The position numbers and the translations under genes were made by a program. DNA of 64,000 nt from Nematostella vectensis. Lineage: Eukaryota; Cnidaria; Anthozoa; Actiniaria; Edwardsiidae. The notes under the pieces are model-generated. The model was given only the letters and a program-made list of their open reading frames with translations. It made no database searches and was not told where the DNA came from. The stretch is taken from the NCBI RefSeq assembly GCF_932526225.1, contig NC_064035.1, forward strand, positions 9,969,296 to 10,033,295, written 5' to 3'. This document shows positions 1-13,472 of this stretch, piece after piece; position 1 is the first letter of the stretch, and the number at the start of each line of letters is the position of its first letter.

Positions 1-3000
1 CTGAACATGGCAGCTGGTACAACAAGAGGCGTGACCTCAGGTTCTGTCTGGGCCGTGTCTAATGGGAAGGTGCCGATGGTAGCAGGTCTTGGTGGTGGTG
101 GACTAGATGCTACTTCCTCCACAACACCTTCTTCGTCGTCCATATCTGGGCCAGGGCTCGGACTACATGTAGTTTGGGCTGGTAGGGTGCCAGTAAGGTT
201 GACGAGTTCGTCCTGGGAAAAAACTCATTTTAGACGCGTCTTTTGGATTGGGTCTGGGTCTTTTAGATTCAAGCCAACAACATAATGTAATAGGCCCTAT
301 CCTCCTTTAAAGGACAATAGTACATTAGCTTGGTCATTATTAAGAAAACTAAGGTTTTAATCATTTTTAGTGTGTCAATCCCAATGCATTTTTTCTGTTT
401 GTATTTTAATTTCCTTTACTTTCACTTTTTATTATTTTTTTAACAGAATAGCAGTCAATAGAGAACTTGCCACAAAACCATAAAGCAAGCCAGGATTGGC
501 TGATGGGGGAGGAATTTGATGATCCTCCCATAGAAACAACCTACTTTTACACGGCCAAGAGGGGACGGGACTGGAGAGGACACTCCCTCTTACCTGGGCA
601 CCAACTCGCAGTGGTCTATTCAGCTTAGGAGGAACATATCCAGTTGAGGCTCGAGCAACAGAGTGAGGCTTGTAGCCCAGTAGATGATACTGCTGAGGGA
701 CCTGAAATAAACATAGATAATAAGGATGTCACTGATTAATGGGTTGAGACAAAAAAGAGTCTCTTCCTTGCTTCCATTAGGGAGGTTGTATCCCGTATAA
801 GGTGCAACATCATGATGTTATCAGGGCTGTTCCCAACAGATTAACCTTGTACTTCATAAATTGTGCTTTCTCTTTGGAATATAAAAAGCATGTTTTGCCA
901 TAAAAGAAATTTATTCAGCGGGTCTTGAAGACTTCCCTGAAGAGATAACCCTTTGTTATACATGGAATGTAGAGCTCACCTTTAGAGTGAGGTATGGAAT
1001 GTGGGTCTTGACTTTCACAGCAGTTGGTTGGACAGAGAGTGTACCTAGAGCATCCACTTCCTAGAAGGGTGAAAGACAACGGACAATAAGAATTACTGAC
1101 CTCTAACTGAGTGGCTGAAGCTGATATCCACAGTAATAGGATAATTTCCATTCCAGATTATTACATAAACTCAACTTTCTTAAGGGATAGTGAGATAGCT
1201 ACTTATTGTATCATTGGTGGTGTCAGGTGATTGAACAACGAGAATGGGTTAATCGAAGTGGGTTGAATATTTCCTTGATAGCTCAGTAAACTCAACTGTC
1301 TTGAGGTAGTGGGAAAGTGGGATAGATTCTCACCAGGTCATCTTTAATGTCAGGTGACTTGTACAATGGGAATGAGAATGGGTGAATGGAAGTGGGCTGA
1401 ATATTTCCTGGGATAGTGTCAAGCACCCTTTCCTCCACACTCTCAGCCATTTGACTTCCTGCAAGAGAGATTGAGGATTTACCAAAATAAGATATCATTT
1501 ATATCCATCTGCTCAAGCTTGATCATCCATTTTTTTTAATATTAAGGATTAATAAGAGAGTGTACAGAAGTTCAAGGCATTGCTTAACACAAATGGAAAA
1601 GAGTTCATCTGTGTATCAATTGGCAAGTGTAACAAGTAAATCAAACATTTTTTATCCTTATTTCACTTTTTTGGAATAAATAATAGGGTCTTAAAGAATT
1701 TTAAGAGTGGGCAAAATTTTCACTAGTTTGTGAAACCAAAACTGGAATTGAAATGTGTTAGCTAGTCTAGAGGGGATATCTCAGTATAATCTTCCGGCTA
1801 TCTCTTTCCAGTGTGCTACAGTAGCTACAGTACTTACTTGTTTGGTCCCTAGTGAATTTCCCTTTCCTCCATCCAGAAAGGAACCCCGACAAGCTGTGCA
1901 GATTCTTGTTCGCTCGTGATCTAATAATCACCTTGGGAGAATAACCATTAATAATGAAACATGCCCAGATTACAAGGCTTTATAAAACATGAGGCACTGC
2001 AGTACAGTGTGAAGGCACTGCAGTACAGTATGAAGGCACTGCAGTACAGTGTGAAGGCACTGCAGTACAGTATAAAGGCATTGCAGTACAGTATGAAGGC
2101 ACTGCAGTACAGTATGAAGGCACTGCAGTACAGTATGAAGGCACTGCAGTACGGTATGAAGGCACTGCAGTACAGTATAAAGGCAGTGCAGTACAGTATG
2201 AAGGCACTGCAGTACAGTATGAAGACACTGCAGTACAGTGTGAAGGCACTGGAATACAGTATGAAGGCACTGCAGTACAGTATGAAGACACTGCAGTACA
2301 GTGTGAAGGCACTGCAGTACAGTGTGAAGGCACTGCAGTACAGTATGAAGGTACTGCAGTACAGTATGAAGGTACTGCAGTACAGTGTGAAGGCACTGCA
2401 GTACAGTATGAAGGCACTGCAGTACAGTATGAAGGTACTGTAGTACAGTATGAAGGCACTGCAGTACAGTATGAAGGCACTGCAGTACAGCAGGAAGGCA
2501 CTGCAGTACAGTAGGTACTGCAGTACAGTATGAAGGCACTGCAGTACAGTAGGAAGGCACTGCAGTACAGTATGAAGGTAATGCAGTACAGTATGAAGGT
2601 ACTGCAGTACAGTATAAAGGCATTGCAGTACAGTGTGAAGGCACTGCAGTACAGTATGAAGGCACTGCAGTACAGTATGAAGGCACTGCAGTACGGTATG
2701 AAGGCACTGCAGTACAGTATAAAGGCACTGCAGTACAGTATAAAGGCACTGCAGTACGGTATGAAGGCACTGCAGTACAGTATGAAGGCACTGCAGTACA
2801 GTATCAAGGCACTGCAGTACAGTATGAAGGCACTGCAATACAGTATAAAGGCACTGCAGTACAGTATGAAGGCACTGCAGTACGGTATAAAGGCACTGCA
2901 GTACAGTATGAAGGCACTGCAGTACAGTATGAAGGCACTGCAGTACAGTATGAAGGCACTGCAGTACAGTATGAAGGCACTGCAGTACAGTATAAAGGCA

Positions 3001-6000
3001 CTGCAGTACAGTATGAAGGCACTGCAATACAGTATAAAGGCACTGCAGTACAGTATGAAGGCACTGCAGTACAGTATGAAGGCACTGCAGTACAGTATGA
3101 AGGCACTGCAGTACAGTATAAAGGCACTGCAGTACAGTATGAAGGCACTGGAATACAGTATGAAGGCACTGCAGTACAGTATGAAGGCACTGGAATACAG
3201 TATGAAGGCACTGCAGTACAGTATGAAGGCACTGCAGTACAGTATGAAGGCACTGCAGTACAGTATGAAGGCACTGCAGTACAGTATGAAGGCACTGCAG
3301 TACAGTATGAAGGCACTGCAGTACAGTATGAAGGCACTGCAGTACAGTATAAAGGCACTGCAGTACAGTATGAAGGCACTGCAATACAGTATAAAGGCAC
3401 TGCAGTACAGTATGAAGGCACTGCAGTACAGTATGAAGGCACTGCAGTACAGTATGAAGGCACTGCAGTACAGTATAAAGGCACTGCAGTACAGTATGAA
3501 GGCACTGGAATACAGTATGAAGGCACTGCAGTACAGTATGAAGGCACTGCAGTACAGTATGAAGGCACTGCAGTACAGTATGAAGGCACTGCAGTACAGT
3601 ATGAAGGCACTGCAGTACAGTATGAAGGCACTGCAGTACAGTATGAAGGCACTGCAGTACAGTATGAAGGCACTGCAGTACAGTATGAAGGCACTGCAGT
3701 ACAGTATGAAGGCACTGCAGTACAGTATGAAGGCACTGCAGTACAGTATGAAGGCACTGCAATACAGTATAAAGGCACTGCAGTACAGTATGAAGGCACT
3801 GCAGTACAGTATGAAGGCACTGCAGTACAGTATGAAGGCACTGCAGTACAGTATAAAGGCACTGCAGTACAGTATGAAGGCACTGGAATACAGTATGAAG
3901 GCACTGCAGTACAGTATGAAGGCACTGCAGTACAGTATGAAGGCACTGCAGTACAGTATGAAGGCACTGCAGTACAGTATGAAGGCACTGCAGTACAGTA
4001 TGAAGGCACTGCAGTACAGTATGAAGGCACTGCAGTACAGTATAAAGGCACTGCAGTACAGTATGAAGGCACTGCAGTACAGTATGAAGGCACTGCAGTA
4101 CAGTATGAAGGCACTGCAGTACAGTATGAAGGCACTGCAGTACAGTATGAAGGCACTGCAGTACAGTAGGAAGGCACTGCAGTACAGTGTGAAGGCACTG
4201 CAGTACAGTGTGAAGGCACTGCAGTACAGTATGAAGGCACTGCAGTACAGTATGAAGGTACTGCAGTACAGTATGAAGGCACTGCAGACTGCAGTACAGT
4301 ATGAAGGCACTGCAGTACAGTATGAAGGCACTGCAGTACAGTATAAAGGCACTGCAGTACAGTATGAAGGCACTGCAATACAGTATGAAGGCACTGCAGT
4401 AGAGTATGAAGGCACTGCAGTACGGTATAAAGGCACTAGAGTACAGTATGAAGGCACTGCAGTACGGTATGAAGGCACTGCAGTACAGTATGAATGTACT
4501 GCAGTACGGTATGAAGGCACTGCAGTACAGTATGAAGGTACTGCAGTACGGTATGAAGGCACTGCAGTACAGTATGAAGGTACTGCAGTACGGTATGAAG
4601 GCACTGCAGTACAGTATGAAGGTACTGCAGTACGGTATGAAGGCACTGCAGTACAGTATGAAGGCACTGCAGTACAGTATGAAGACACTGCAGTACAGTA
4701 TGAAGGCACTGCAGTACAGTATGAAGGCACTGCAGTACAGTATGAAGGCACTGCAGTACAGTATAAAGGCATTGCAGTACAGTATGAAGGCACTGCAGTA
4801 CAGTAGGAAGGCACTGCAGAACAGTATGAAGGCACTTCAGTACAGTATGAAGGCACTGCAGTACAGTATAAAGGCATTGCATTACAGTATGAAGGCACTG
4901 CAGTACAGTAGGAAGGCACTGCAGAACAGTATGAAAAGGTACTGTAGTACAGTATGAAGGTACTGCAAAAACCTCTGTCGACTCACTTTGCGACCAGCCT
5001 GGATAAATTTGTTCAGCACCATGTGGCGTTTGCTCCACTCATCGTTAACAAGAACATCAAATTTTGGCTGATGATCAGGGACCTCAAGGAATAAAGACAG
5101 TTAGGAAAAGCATTAGGTCGAAATATATACCATAGAATTTTAAATAAATCTAAAAGTTATATTGGGAGTTCTACCATATAATTTACTAGCTAGGAAAATA
5201 AAGCAATTTCGAATAACCCCCTCCCACTCCATGTCCATCAAAAGTCAAGAATATCTCCTCATAAAATATTCTATACATACATCACAAGCCTGTCTGTGAA
5301 CTCTCCGCAGTTGGCAGCCAGTGGATGACCTGTTGAATTCCCTCCTAGGGACAGGATCTCCTCGATTCAGCTACAGGAGAGAGAAGAAATCAGTAATTAA
5401 AATACTTCATCAGGAAAGCTATTAGAAACTTATAAATGCCATACACACCTTGTATTCCTTCTCTGCTTTTGTCCTTTGTGCTAAGATTTGTCTTTTTGAA
5501 GGTTCTGCAAGAGTGTTTTCTCCAAGCCGAACACACCTGTGGGAAAAAATTGTGGAAAATGGACTTGTACATTATAGATATTAATGTAAATATTTCTTAT
5601 CAATAAAAACTTGGGAGCTTGGATACTTATTTATTTAGAGGCTTACGTCACAATGTGGCGAGGGGGCTGCTAACAGGAACGAGTTCCCGGAGAGGAAATC
5701 CCGCCACACTACACGTGACAAGACATTAAATTATTTAACAGAACTAATTTGATAAAAAAATAAAGATCAATACACATAAATGTAACATAGCATTAAGACA
5801 AGCAGCACTCAATGTTTAGCGAGCTGCTATGAGGGCAGACAGTCTTCCATTTGTACAGCCTTTCAGGGTCAAATTCAGTAAGCAGTTTATCAATATCTTT
5901 CACAGGTACTGTATCTTGGGACATCAATCCTCTCTCCATCTGTACAGACTAGACCCTAGCTATATAATTATTGCTTAAGCAGAGTGAGTACTGAAACCTT

Positions 6001-9000
6001 TCCACTAGCAGGGGAGTGAGCCAGGATTTCTCAAGAGGTTAGTCGTTACCACAAAAATAAGGACGTTTTTCCTCTTTTTATTTGACCAGAGTTATTAAGG
6101 CACAGCAGGGAGATACACCTGCCTACCATCTGAGTTGGTTCTGCCTTTCTTCCTGTATATTCTGATAAACTTGGTACTCAAACATAGTTTCCTAAAAAAG
6201 AGAAAAATGTTAATTTGTTTGCAAACTTTTAAGTTTCATGTTTAAATGCTGCCATATTGTAAAGCAGGTACCTTCATTTGCTTGGTTGAACCTGTGAAAT
6301 CTTTTCTAGACTGGACAGCTATAACAGAAATTATCACAGTTCATTTATCATAAATACTGTATTTACTTGAATAAGCACCCAAGCACTTATTGATTTTTTC
6401 ACTCTCAGACAGGGTGCTTATTCAGGGGAGACGCTTATTTGAGTAAATACGGTAAGTCAAATCAACCTAGACCTGTAGGGAGGGGATGGGGGTTTCTAGA
6501 GCTTTACACTTGACTGTTGAAATAAAAGACAATTGACCTGAATTCTAAAGACAATGGTCTGCTAAGTGCAAATACAAATGGAAGAAAATTTGAAAGGCTT
6601 GGTGAAAATTAATGTATATGTCTACTGACTGCAAGTACTGCATGTGGGGAAGGCAATAAAACAGGTTCTAAGAATGCACCTACCTTGCCTGACATCTTTA
6701 GCTTTCAGTTTGCCCTGTTGCTGGCTAAGAACAGCAGCGATAGCTGCCGGATTGCTCAGACCAGTGGTTGGAAATCTATAACCATCACGAACAATCTCCT
6801 ACAAGACAAAATTGACCCAGGGTCAAAAACTATTACAAATGGGATGATAATTTTTTTATTGATCGTTCAATTAAATAGATTGGTAGTCAATGATCAAATT
6901 ATTGAAGTCTCCCTAGAATATTGAAAACATAATTGAGGACCCAAAAGATTTCATATTGTATATAAACATGCATTTTACCTGACAAAGGCAGTTGAATACA
7001 TACACAGTATGTTTTTTTCATAGTCTTTTCTCTTAGTCTGACTCAAATTTAAGTGGTTTTGTCGCGATGAAAAAAAATATTGGAATATATTAATTAATAT
7101 TTTAAAGCCTTTGAATAATATACTCCAGAAAAATACCAGGCAAAGTTTTGACCCAAAAGCATCACAAGGATGAGTAATTCAGACCCTAAAAATATTGTAC
7201 TATCCTTCATGCAAACTACCCAGTATCACTCCAGGGATGCCACATAGTGCAAGGTATAATACAACTGTGCTTTTCCCTAAAAAAAGTGCTTGTTTAACAT
7301 TTTTTTACCTGGGCCTTCCCATCTCCACTGGGCTTTGTTTTCAGTTTTTTCATTCTTGTTCTACCCAAAGGGTCAATCATAACAGGGTCAAGAATACCAT
7401 TTCGAGGTTTGTCAGGAAAAATGTCAGGCTGTGACTTCTCCTTTAACCTAAAAAGACAGCAATAAAGAAGTAGAGTACATCACCTAAATCACAGATAAAC
7501 CTGAAGCCCAAAGTAGTAAGTTCTCTAAATTCCTTTTCACACAACACTAGGTATGAATGATAAACTGTTGCTTAAAGCAGCAATAGCATCAGTTTACTCA
7601 GAAAGGCCAATGAAAGACAAACATCTTTTATAATCTGTGCATTTTAACAGGCCATCCACATCCTTGAAGAAACTTCCAATATTTTTCATGTTTCCTTTAA
7701 AATCAACAGAGATTGCTATGTAATTGACCGTAAGTAAATTAAGAATGACCAATAAAAGAATAAAAAAATAAAATACCCAAGAACTTTGAAACTGTGATAA
7801 AACCATGACAACTTGTCAAGCAGTGATCAGGGTGGTGAATCAGCAGTAGCTTTACGGCATTACTAAAAAGCGGAACCGGCGGAACAAGCATATTTTGAAT
7901 GCAGGGGTGAAAGGGGGTATAGGGGTAAGGATGTTATACAAGGATTACAATTTATTTACGAAATAATCTATCCAATTTTTTTTTGCTTTTCTATTCCACT
8001 CATTCCGTTGTGACTTGCTGAAACAACATCACTAAGGGCAAATGTGCTGCGTTATTTCACGCACATTTGACACTGTCATATGCAATTTGTAAAAAAATTC
8101 CTTTAAAAGTTCCAGATAACAAAAAAACATCCTGTAAAACTAGCACTCGCAGTTTTAGTGTGCAAAAGGTGTTTTTTTTTGCCAAATGTGTCCTTTTTGT
8201 GTACCTGTACAGACAAAAATAACAAAGTATTTTAACACTTTGTTTATTTGTCATATCAAACTATAAACTGGTTCCGCCAGTTCCGCTGGTAACGCCGGTT
8301 TCAGTTTTTTTTAGTAATGCCGGTACCTTTTTGCAAGCCCTGGCTCAGATGTTCCAGTGAAGGTACACACCAGAGGCTCAGCGTTGAATTGGGATATCAA
8401 TAGCTAAAAACATTAACGTTTCATTAGATATCTAACAAGACTATAATTGCCAAATGAGTGTTGGCACTGCAGGCAAAGATATCATGCTAAATGTGTTGTC
8501 TAAGATCTGTTGATTTTTCAAATCAGTGAGAAAAGACATAAAAGAATAGGGATCAAGGGGAGATGCAGGCCCCCTTGTGCCCACGCTTTGCTAAAGTATG
8601 CATATGACATGAATTATTTAAATGAATTATTGGTTGTATTATAACCATTACCTGGAGTTTCATTATAGCAGTTGAATAATCTATTGGGGTGAACGTAACT
8701 TGGATCTTTACCATTTCTCCACCTGGTATAACACCTGTTGAGAAAACTCTAAGATGTGAGAATGACACAATACATACAATAGGTTTTGAGAATAAATTTT
8801 AAACCTAAGATGTGTAGATGTAGCCGCTATATAACTTGGCTGCTAAAATCTGAAAGTAGGCTATTCTATCTTGACTACCCTAATAGCAAAGATTTTACCC
8901 TCTGTTCAGCATTACCAAGAAAAGAAGCCTTTGTTAGCCCTTGTTTTTCAAAGACCTTTGATGAATAAAGTGAGATCATTTAAAGCTGGTTTCAAACCAT

Positions 9001-12000
9001 TCAAATCTGTATTTCTCCATTTAATGATCAGAATACTCAAAATTAAAACTAGAGGCTCATGGCCAGAGGTGTGAACAGGAAGATGCAAGCTTAGCTAGCA
9101 GGGTCCATCTTGGTAAACTTGGAGGAACTTCATAATGAGCTATTACCTGTCAAAGGACTGACACGGAATGCAGGGTTGGGCTGAAGGACAGTCAGCTGGA
9201 ACTCAAAGTCAACAGGTGCCTCACATCTCAAGGGAATCATTTTAGTTTTGCTAGGAAAAGTAAGAAAGATAACCACTGTCTGAATACATGTTGTCTACAG
9301 AATTTATGTACTCGCTGTCAATCAAAAGGTTTTGAGTTGTAGCAGGCAAATTCTCAACTCAACAGACTAAACAGATTAGCTCAGAGCCTTTTTAAGAAGA
9401 TTTGTTACTTTATCTCAACTGGCTATGTGCTCAATGTTGGTACCCAATTGTGTTACATGCATGCCGGACCGTGCCATGGCTCGTATCAGGGTGTAATTTG
9501 CACGGTTCAGCGCGCCTAAGCCTAATCCTATTACTTTACGTTGTGTCAATGCACGCAGAGTCTTTTTTGGACACGGTCAGACCTGGTTTTGCCATGCACG
9601 CTGGTAAGTAGATATGGCGAATTCGCAGAGCATGTCACTGACACACATGAGACATTACTGCACGCACATTGTTTATTCACGTTTAAAACAACTGGCTAAT
9701 TTCTTGCCATAACACATTGCTATGGAGGAAGATATTGCTAATCATTTCCCTATGAGCGTCCCCTATAACCAAAAATAAAACGGTGTATGCTAAAAAAAAA
9801 AAAAATATTCAGCAATTTGTTAATGTGCTTCTATCTTTTTTAGATGGCTTTACAACATCTTTAGCGGGGCTTTCGCCAAATCACGATGTTGATGTTTTCT
9901 GCCCCACATAAAAAACGTCCTCTATGACTGCATCAATCTTAATGAGAAGGAATGAGATCCGTATGTGCAATACCACTCAAATAAATGTAAAAACCGAGCG
10001 CATTTCTTAATCTCTCAAAGCTATTTGTGTTCGTGTTCTAGCTGTTTCGCGTCGTATGTTCGTGTGACCATTTCTTCAAAAACAAATTAATGAATGAGGA
10101 TACGCAACAAGAACTCGAAGTACTAGAGATAGAAATTTCTAAGCTAGCAACGTATATCCATGTAAGATGTTCCTTTTTGACGAGCTTTACTCTGCCATCA
10201 TTTTAGTTATCATTTACAACTACGTCAGGAAGATTAGCTCGTTTCTCCTCTCTCTTAAGCTTGGCCTTTTCCCGAATTTTTCTATTGATTTTCTCGCGAT
10301 TCTTGCTGTAATAGTCCTTCTGATATTTGGCCCTTGTCTGTCGCTTCTTTTCTCACCAAAGTCGAATTCTTTCCGCTCCGGTGACTGAACTATCCGTGTC
10401 CATAGCTAGAGCGATGCTGTGTTCTTGCGTGTGGGACCACGTTAATAAACTTACCAAAACTCGGCGAGTACACACACCATCTAGTGACACTCTAGTGTGC
10501 TAACGACTCGGCGTGTTATACATTCGATTTACAGGGTGCTGCGGCACGGCTTATAGCGTGTTATTGACACGACACCTTTTGCGTTATCAGATATCTTAAC
10601 GCACGCTACATAGCGTGTTTAATAAGCAGACTAGTTAGTCACATAGAAGCAGCACGACAAAAGTTAGTGAGATACTGAATCCAGAACTACTCCAAGGGAA
10701 GCGTTCAAGGTTTCTAACAATCGCAATTTATTGAAACTGCAACTAATGTACACAACATCTATCACAAAATTATGATATTGTCTAACAAAGGCCGTCATAA
10801 TAAATGTTTTCTTTTCATCAACAATTCACATGACGTTTTTATGTGAAAAGTAGTTACTGCAAAATTATCCACTTGAAGCTATTTTACAGGAAAAAAACTA
10901 AGCTGAGGGTAATCTCAAATGTATGTAAATTAAGAATGTGCAATTTTTATATCAATAGCGTGTCTCTAAGCATTTTTTCAACGATTTTTGTATAGCAGAT
11001 TAGACAAGATGTAACGCTAATTAACACTTTTAGCCTTGAATTATCTACTTTTTCGATCGCTGTTTCCGTTTTTATTGCTAAAATATAAACTATAATTAAG
11101 GTTTAGGTTAATGTTCATATAAATAATTGAGTTTGAGTGGCTATTTTTGAATGGATGTCTAGCTTTTCGGAGATTTTAGTCGGCAATGCGCTGCGGCGCG
11201 TTTGAGTGTCAACATTGTACACATAGCCAACTAAGCCATCTCAAGTTGATAATCCCACTCTCCATTCAAGGATGTTTGTAGTATACAATCAAGTTTTGGC
11301 ATCATTTTAAACACACAAGCATTTATGCAGCGAATACTTTTGATTGATGGCATGGCAGGTACAGATTTTCTGGGTTGGCAATGTGGTAATGCAAGTCATT
11401 GTATGGACAGCAGTTTGTATTATACCTTTCTCCAAGTGGCACAGGAGCAAAGTGCACCTCCTTTGGGAATGCCTCAGAACTCATAACAGGGTATGCGTGG
11501 ATGGGCACCAGGAGATTTTCTTCACCCTTTGTATATTAAAAAGAAGAAGAATCATTCATTTGTATAAACATTTTTATTATGGTGAAAAAGGTCACCTTTG
11601 TCTCTTAGACAAATAATCATGATAGGCAACTCACTTTACAGCAGCCAGGATTTTTAACAGAAGAGGTCCCAAAAAGCCCTTTCAAGGCATTTTCTCCTGT
11701 TTTTTTTTTTTAGATAATGTCTTATACATTTACTCTATTTTTTGCTGCCAGAATGGGGGGCCGAGCCCCCTGGGCCACCCCCTGGCTATGCCCCTGCTTT
11801 ATTCAAGACAGAAACAGAAAATTGTAAATATGTAAGACCCACCTACTATCCCAGAGGATGTCACAAAAAGGTATGCATAATATACAAAAAATACAAGCCA
11901 ACCCAATAGCTCCTAGAACTATTTTTGACAAAAATCAGAACAGAAACAGGATGCCACGTCAACCAAGGCAAATACTACACAGTAGCTGTGGCTATAGACT

Positions 12001-13472
12001 ATTGTTCAAGCTAAGAATGATGCTATCATTAATAAAGAATGATGCTATCATTAATAAAGAATGATGCTATCATTAATAAAGAATGATGCTATCATTAATA
12101 AAGAATGATGCTATCATTAATAAAGAATGATGCTATCATTAATAAAGAATGATGCTATCATTAATAAAGAATGATGCTATCATTAATAAAGAATGATGCT
12201 ATCATTAATAAAGAATGATGCTATCATTAATAAAGAATGATGCTATCATTAATAAAGGATGATGCTATCATTAATAAAGGATGATGCTATCATTAATAAA
12301 GAATGATGCTATCATTAATAAAGAATGATGCTATCATTAATAAAGAATGATGCTATCATTAATAAAGGACTTGTTTGACATGCAGAACCTATACCAAAAA
12401 TGATTGATTTGAAGTAAAGAATAATAGGATACAACTGTAGAAAGTAATACATACCCTTGAATGAATACGAATGCAGTCATAGTAATACCTCCACTCATCA
12501 GGGGTGAACTCTATAATCACTTCTATAAACAAACCAGGCACAAATCGCTCCTAGATTACAAAAAGAAAGAAAATAGGATTTTTTATAATCAAAGTTGGCT
12601 AATCATTAAAAGTTAAAAGAAATCAGATAAAACACCATCTATTACCACTTACCTTTTTATTGTATTTTATATAAAAATGTTTTGTGGAAGGTGGGATTAT
12701 ATGCATTCTTTGAGTCTCTGAAGAAATGTTTGCGATTCTCTGAAAGTATATGTGAAATAAAATGTATAAGTTGTTGATTTAAAATCATAAGATGGAAATT
12801 CTACTGTGAAATGTTACATTAATAATGAGCATTTGTGTTGTTACGAAGGGTATTCTCAAGTGGCACTTGGTTTGAGCCATCAAGAACTTTTTTAGATTTT
12901 ATATTATGATAAGTAATTACTCATCTAAAAACAACAACAAAATAGAGGCACCTCAGCCTATGGGCCAGATCATAACTCCTATTTTAAGCCTAACATTTGC
13001 GAGACAACATTTATTAGAATACAAAAAAAAGATACTTTTTGCTTTAACTTATTTTGAAATTATTTTAAGAAGGATGTAGGATGTAAGCTTATAAGCTTAA
13101 GTAATAACATACCAAGGTTTGTTTGTGTTTTTTCCCAACCTCGAATCCAGCGAAGTGGACGACTTCCGGCTTCGTTTGAAGGACGTCATTATGAGATACT
13201 TTTGAGTAGATTTCTAAAAAGGAACGTACGATTTTTAAACGAGGTGAGATACATCCAGTGAACCAAAAATACTTAACCCACCACTGAAACATCATCAATT
13301 TGTTAGCGGAAAATACATCGATTGGTTAGCAAAACTAAATCAAATTTAGTATACGCTACATTAAAATTTACTTACTTGTCTCAAGCAAATGATTTGGTAC
13401 AGGTCCACCGTTAGGTTTGGCAACAAAACTGTCGAAATTCTCAAAATGTTGGCTGCCTTGCACGACCGCCAT
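1..13472 (-). CDS. CFAP221: Cilia- and flagella-associated protein 221 (PCDP1), 20 exons, 3' end outside window
   Basis: Component of the ciliary central apparatus (C1d projection/calmodulin-binding PCDP1 complex), needed for normal ciliary beating. Exons I could join in phase, from the start: 13472-13376, 13213-13113, 12739-12653, 12550-12455, 11526-11426, 9250-9147, 8734-8652, 8403-8327, 7447-7309, 6798-6684, 6318-6272, 6191-6127, 5536-5449, 5370-5281, 5082-4987, 1931-1838, 1458-1334, 1060-980, 701-594, 212-1 (continues). This gives about 668 codons. Conserved blocks include VPNHLLE at the end of exon 1, then [37 protein letters not shown] and [10 protein letters not shown], all in the order known for vertebrate CFAP221. 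I chose the start at 13472 because MAVVQ matches the usual MAVV start and has an AAAATGGCGG context; an upstream in-frame ATG lies at 13556. Family assignment is from remembered similarity; the exon edges are seen and phase-consistent. Confidence 0.92.
1985..4970. repeat. 21-bp minisatellite, about 140 copies, in a CFAP221 intron
   Basis: The unit is AAGGCACTGCAG followed by TACAGTATG, so each copy has a PstI-type CTGCAG palindrome. Variants are mostly ACAGTATGAAG, ACAGTGTGAAG, ACGGTATGAAG and GGAATACAG. Near 2510 and 4275 the register is broken by partial units. Because 21 is a multiple of 3, several frames on both strands stay open for hundreds of codons; these are not genes. The array lies wholly within the intron between CFAP221 exons 5082-4987 and 1931-1838. 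Confidence 0.97.
6356..6452. repeat. Short foldback MITE in a CFAP221 intron
   Basis: The ends are inverted copies: CTGTATTTACTTGAATAAGC on the left and GCTTATTTGAGTAAATACGG on the right, with a second inverted pair GCACCC/GGGTGC inside. The whole element is about 97 bp and could fold into a hairpin. Confidence 0.7.
7854..8325. mobile_element. MITE-like element with GGCATTACT termini in a CFAP221 intron
   Basis: The left end reads GGCATTACTAAAAAGCGG and the right end is its inverted form, TTTTTTTAGTAATGCC. Inside each end are inverted GCGGAAC(C/T)GGCGGAAC motifs. It is about 470 bp with no coding content, so a non-autonomous DNA transposon is likely. I see no clear target duplication. The right end abuts the donor of CFAP221 exon 8403-8327. 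Confidence 0.65.
9380..11320. other. Large CFAP221 intron with possible transposon-derived coding scraps
   Basis: No CFAP221 exon lies here. Two short open stretches look partly protein-like. On the plus strand at about 10091-10162, an ATG opens a 24-codon acidic/helical stretch ending at a possible donor (GTAAGATG). On the minus strand at about 10370-10220, a lysine-rich stretch contains [20 protein letters not shown], a style common in transposon proteins. Neither can be joined to anything else, so they are probably relics. Confidence 0.25.
11640..11800 (-). repeat. Interspersed repeat fragment (CAGGGGCATAGCCAGG type)
   Basis: On the minus strand this begins with AGCAGGGGCATAGCCAGGGG, runs through a C-rich stretch and AGGAGAAAATGCCTTGAAAG, and ends near AAAAATCCTGGCTG. 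The same blocks occur on the plus strand at 43540-43665, so this is a dispersed family. It is probably non-autonomous and has no ORF. Confidence 0.6.
12012..12366. repeat. 22-bp minisatellite, about 16 copies, in a CFAP221 intron
   Basis: The unit is AAAGAATGATGC plus TATCATTAAT. Copies are nearly identical; two carry a G (AAAGGATG) instead of AAAGAATG. Each unit holds AATGAT-GCT-ATCATT, a 6-bp stem with a 3-nt loop. Homogeneity suggests recent expansion. Confidence 0.95.

Noticed and set aside
7-285. Plus-strand open frame of 92 codons
   Set aside because: Antisense to the CFAP221 exon 212-1, which continues the gene in phase.
1102-1107. A 6-nt microexon (TTAGAG) between CFAP221 exons 1458-1334 and 1060-980
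   Set aside because: The two flanking exons already join in phase without it.
1948-4957. Long open frames on both strands (up to 979 codons)
   Set aside because: They are only the 21-bp repeat read in several frames; the region is an intron of CFAP221.
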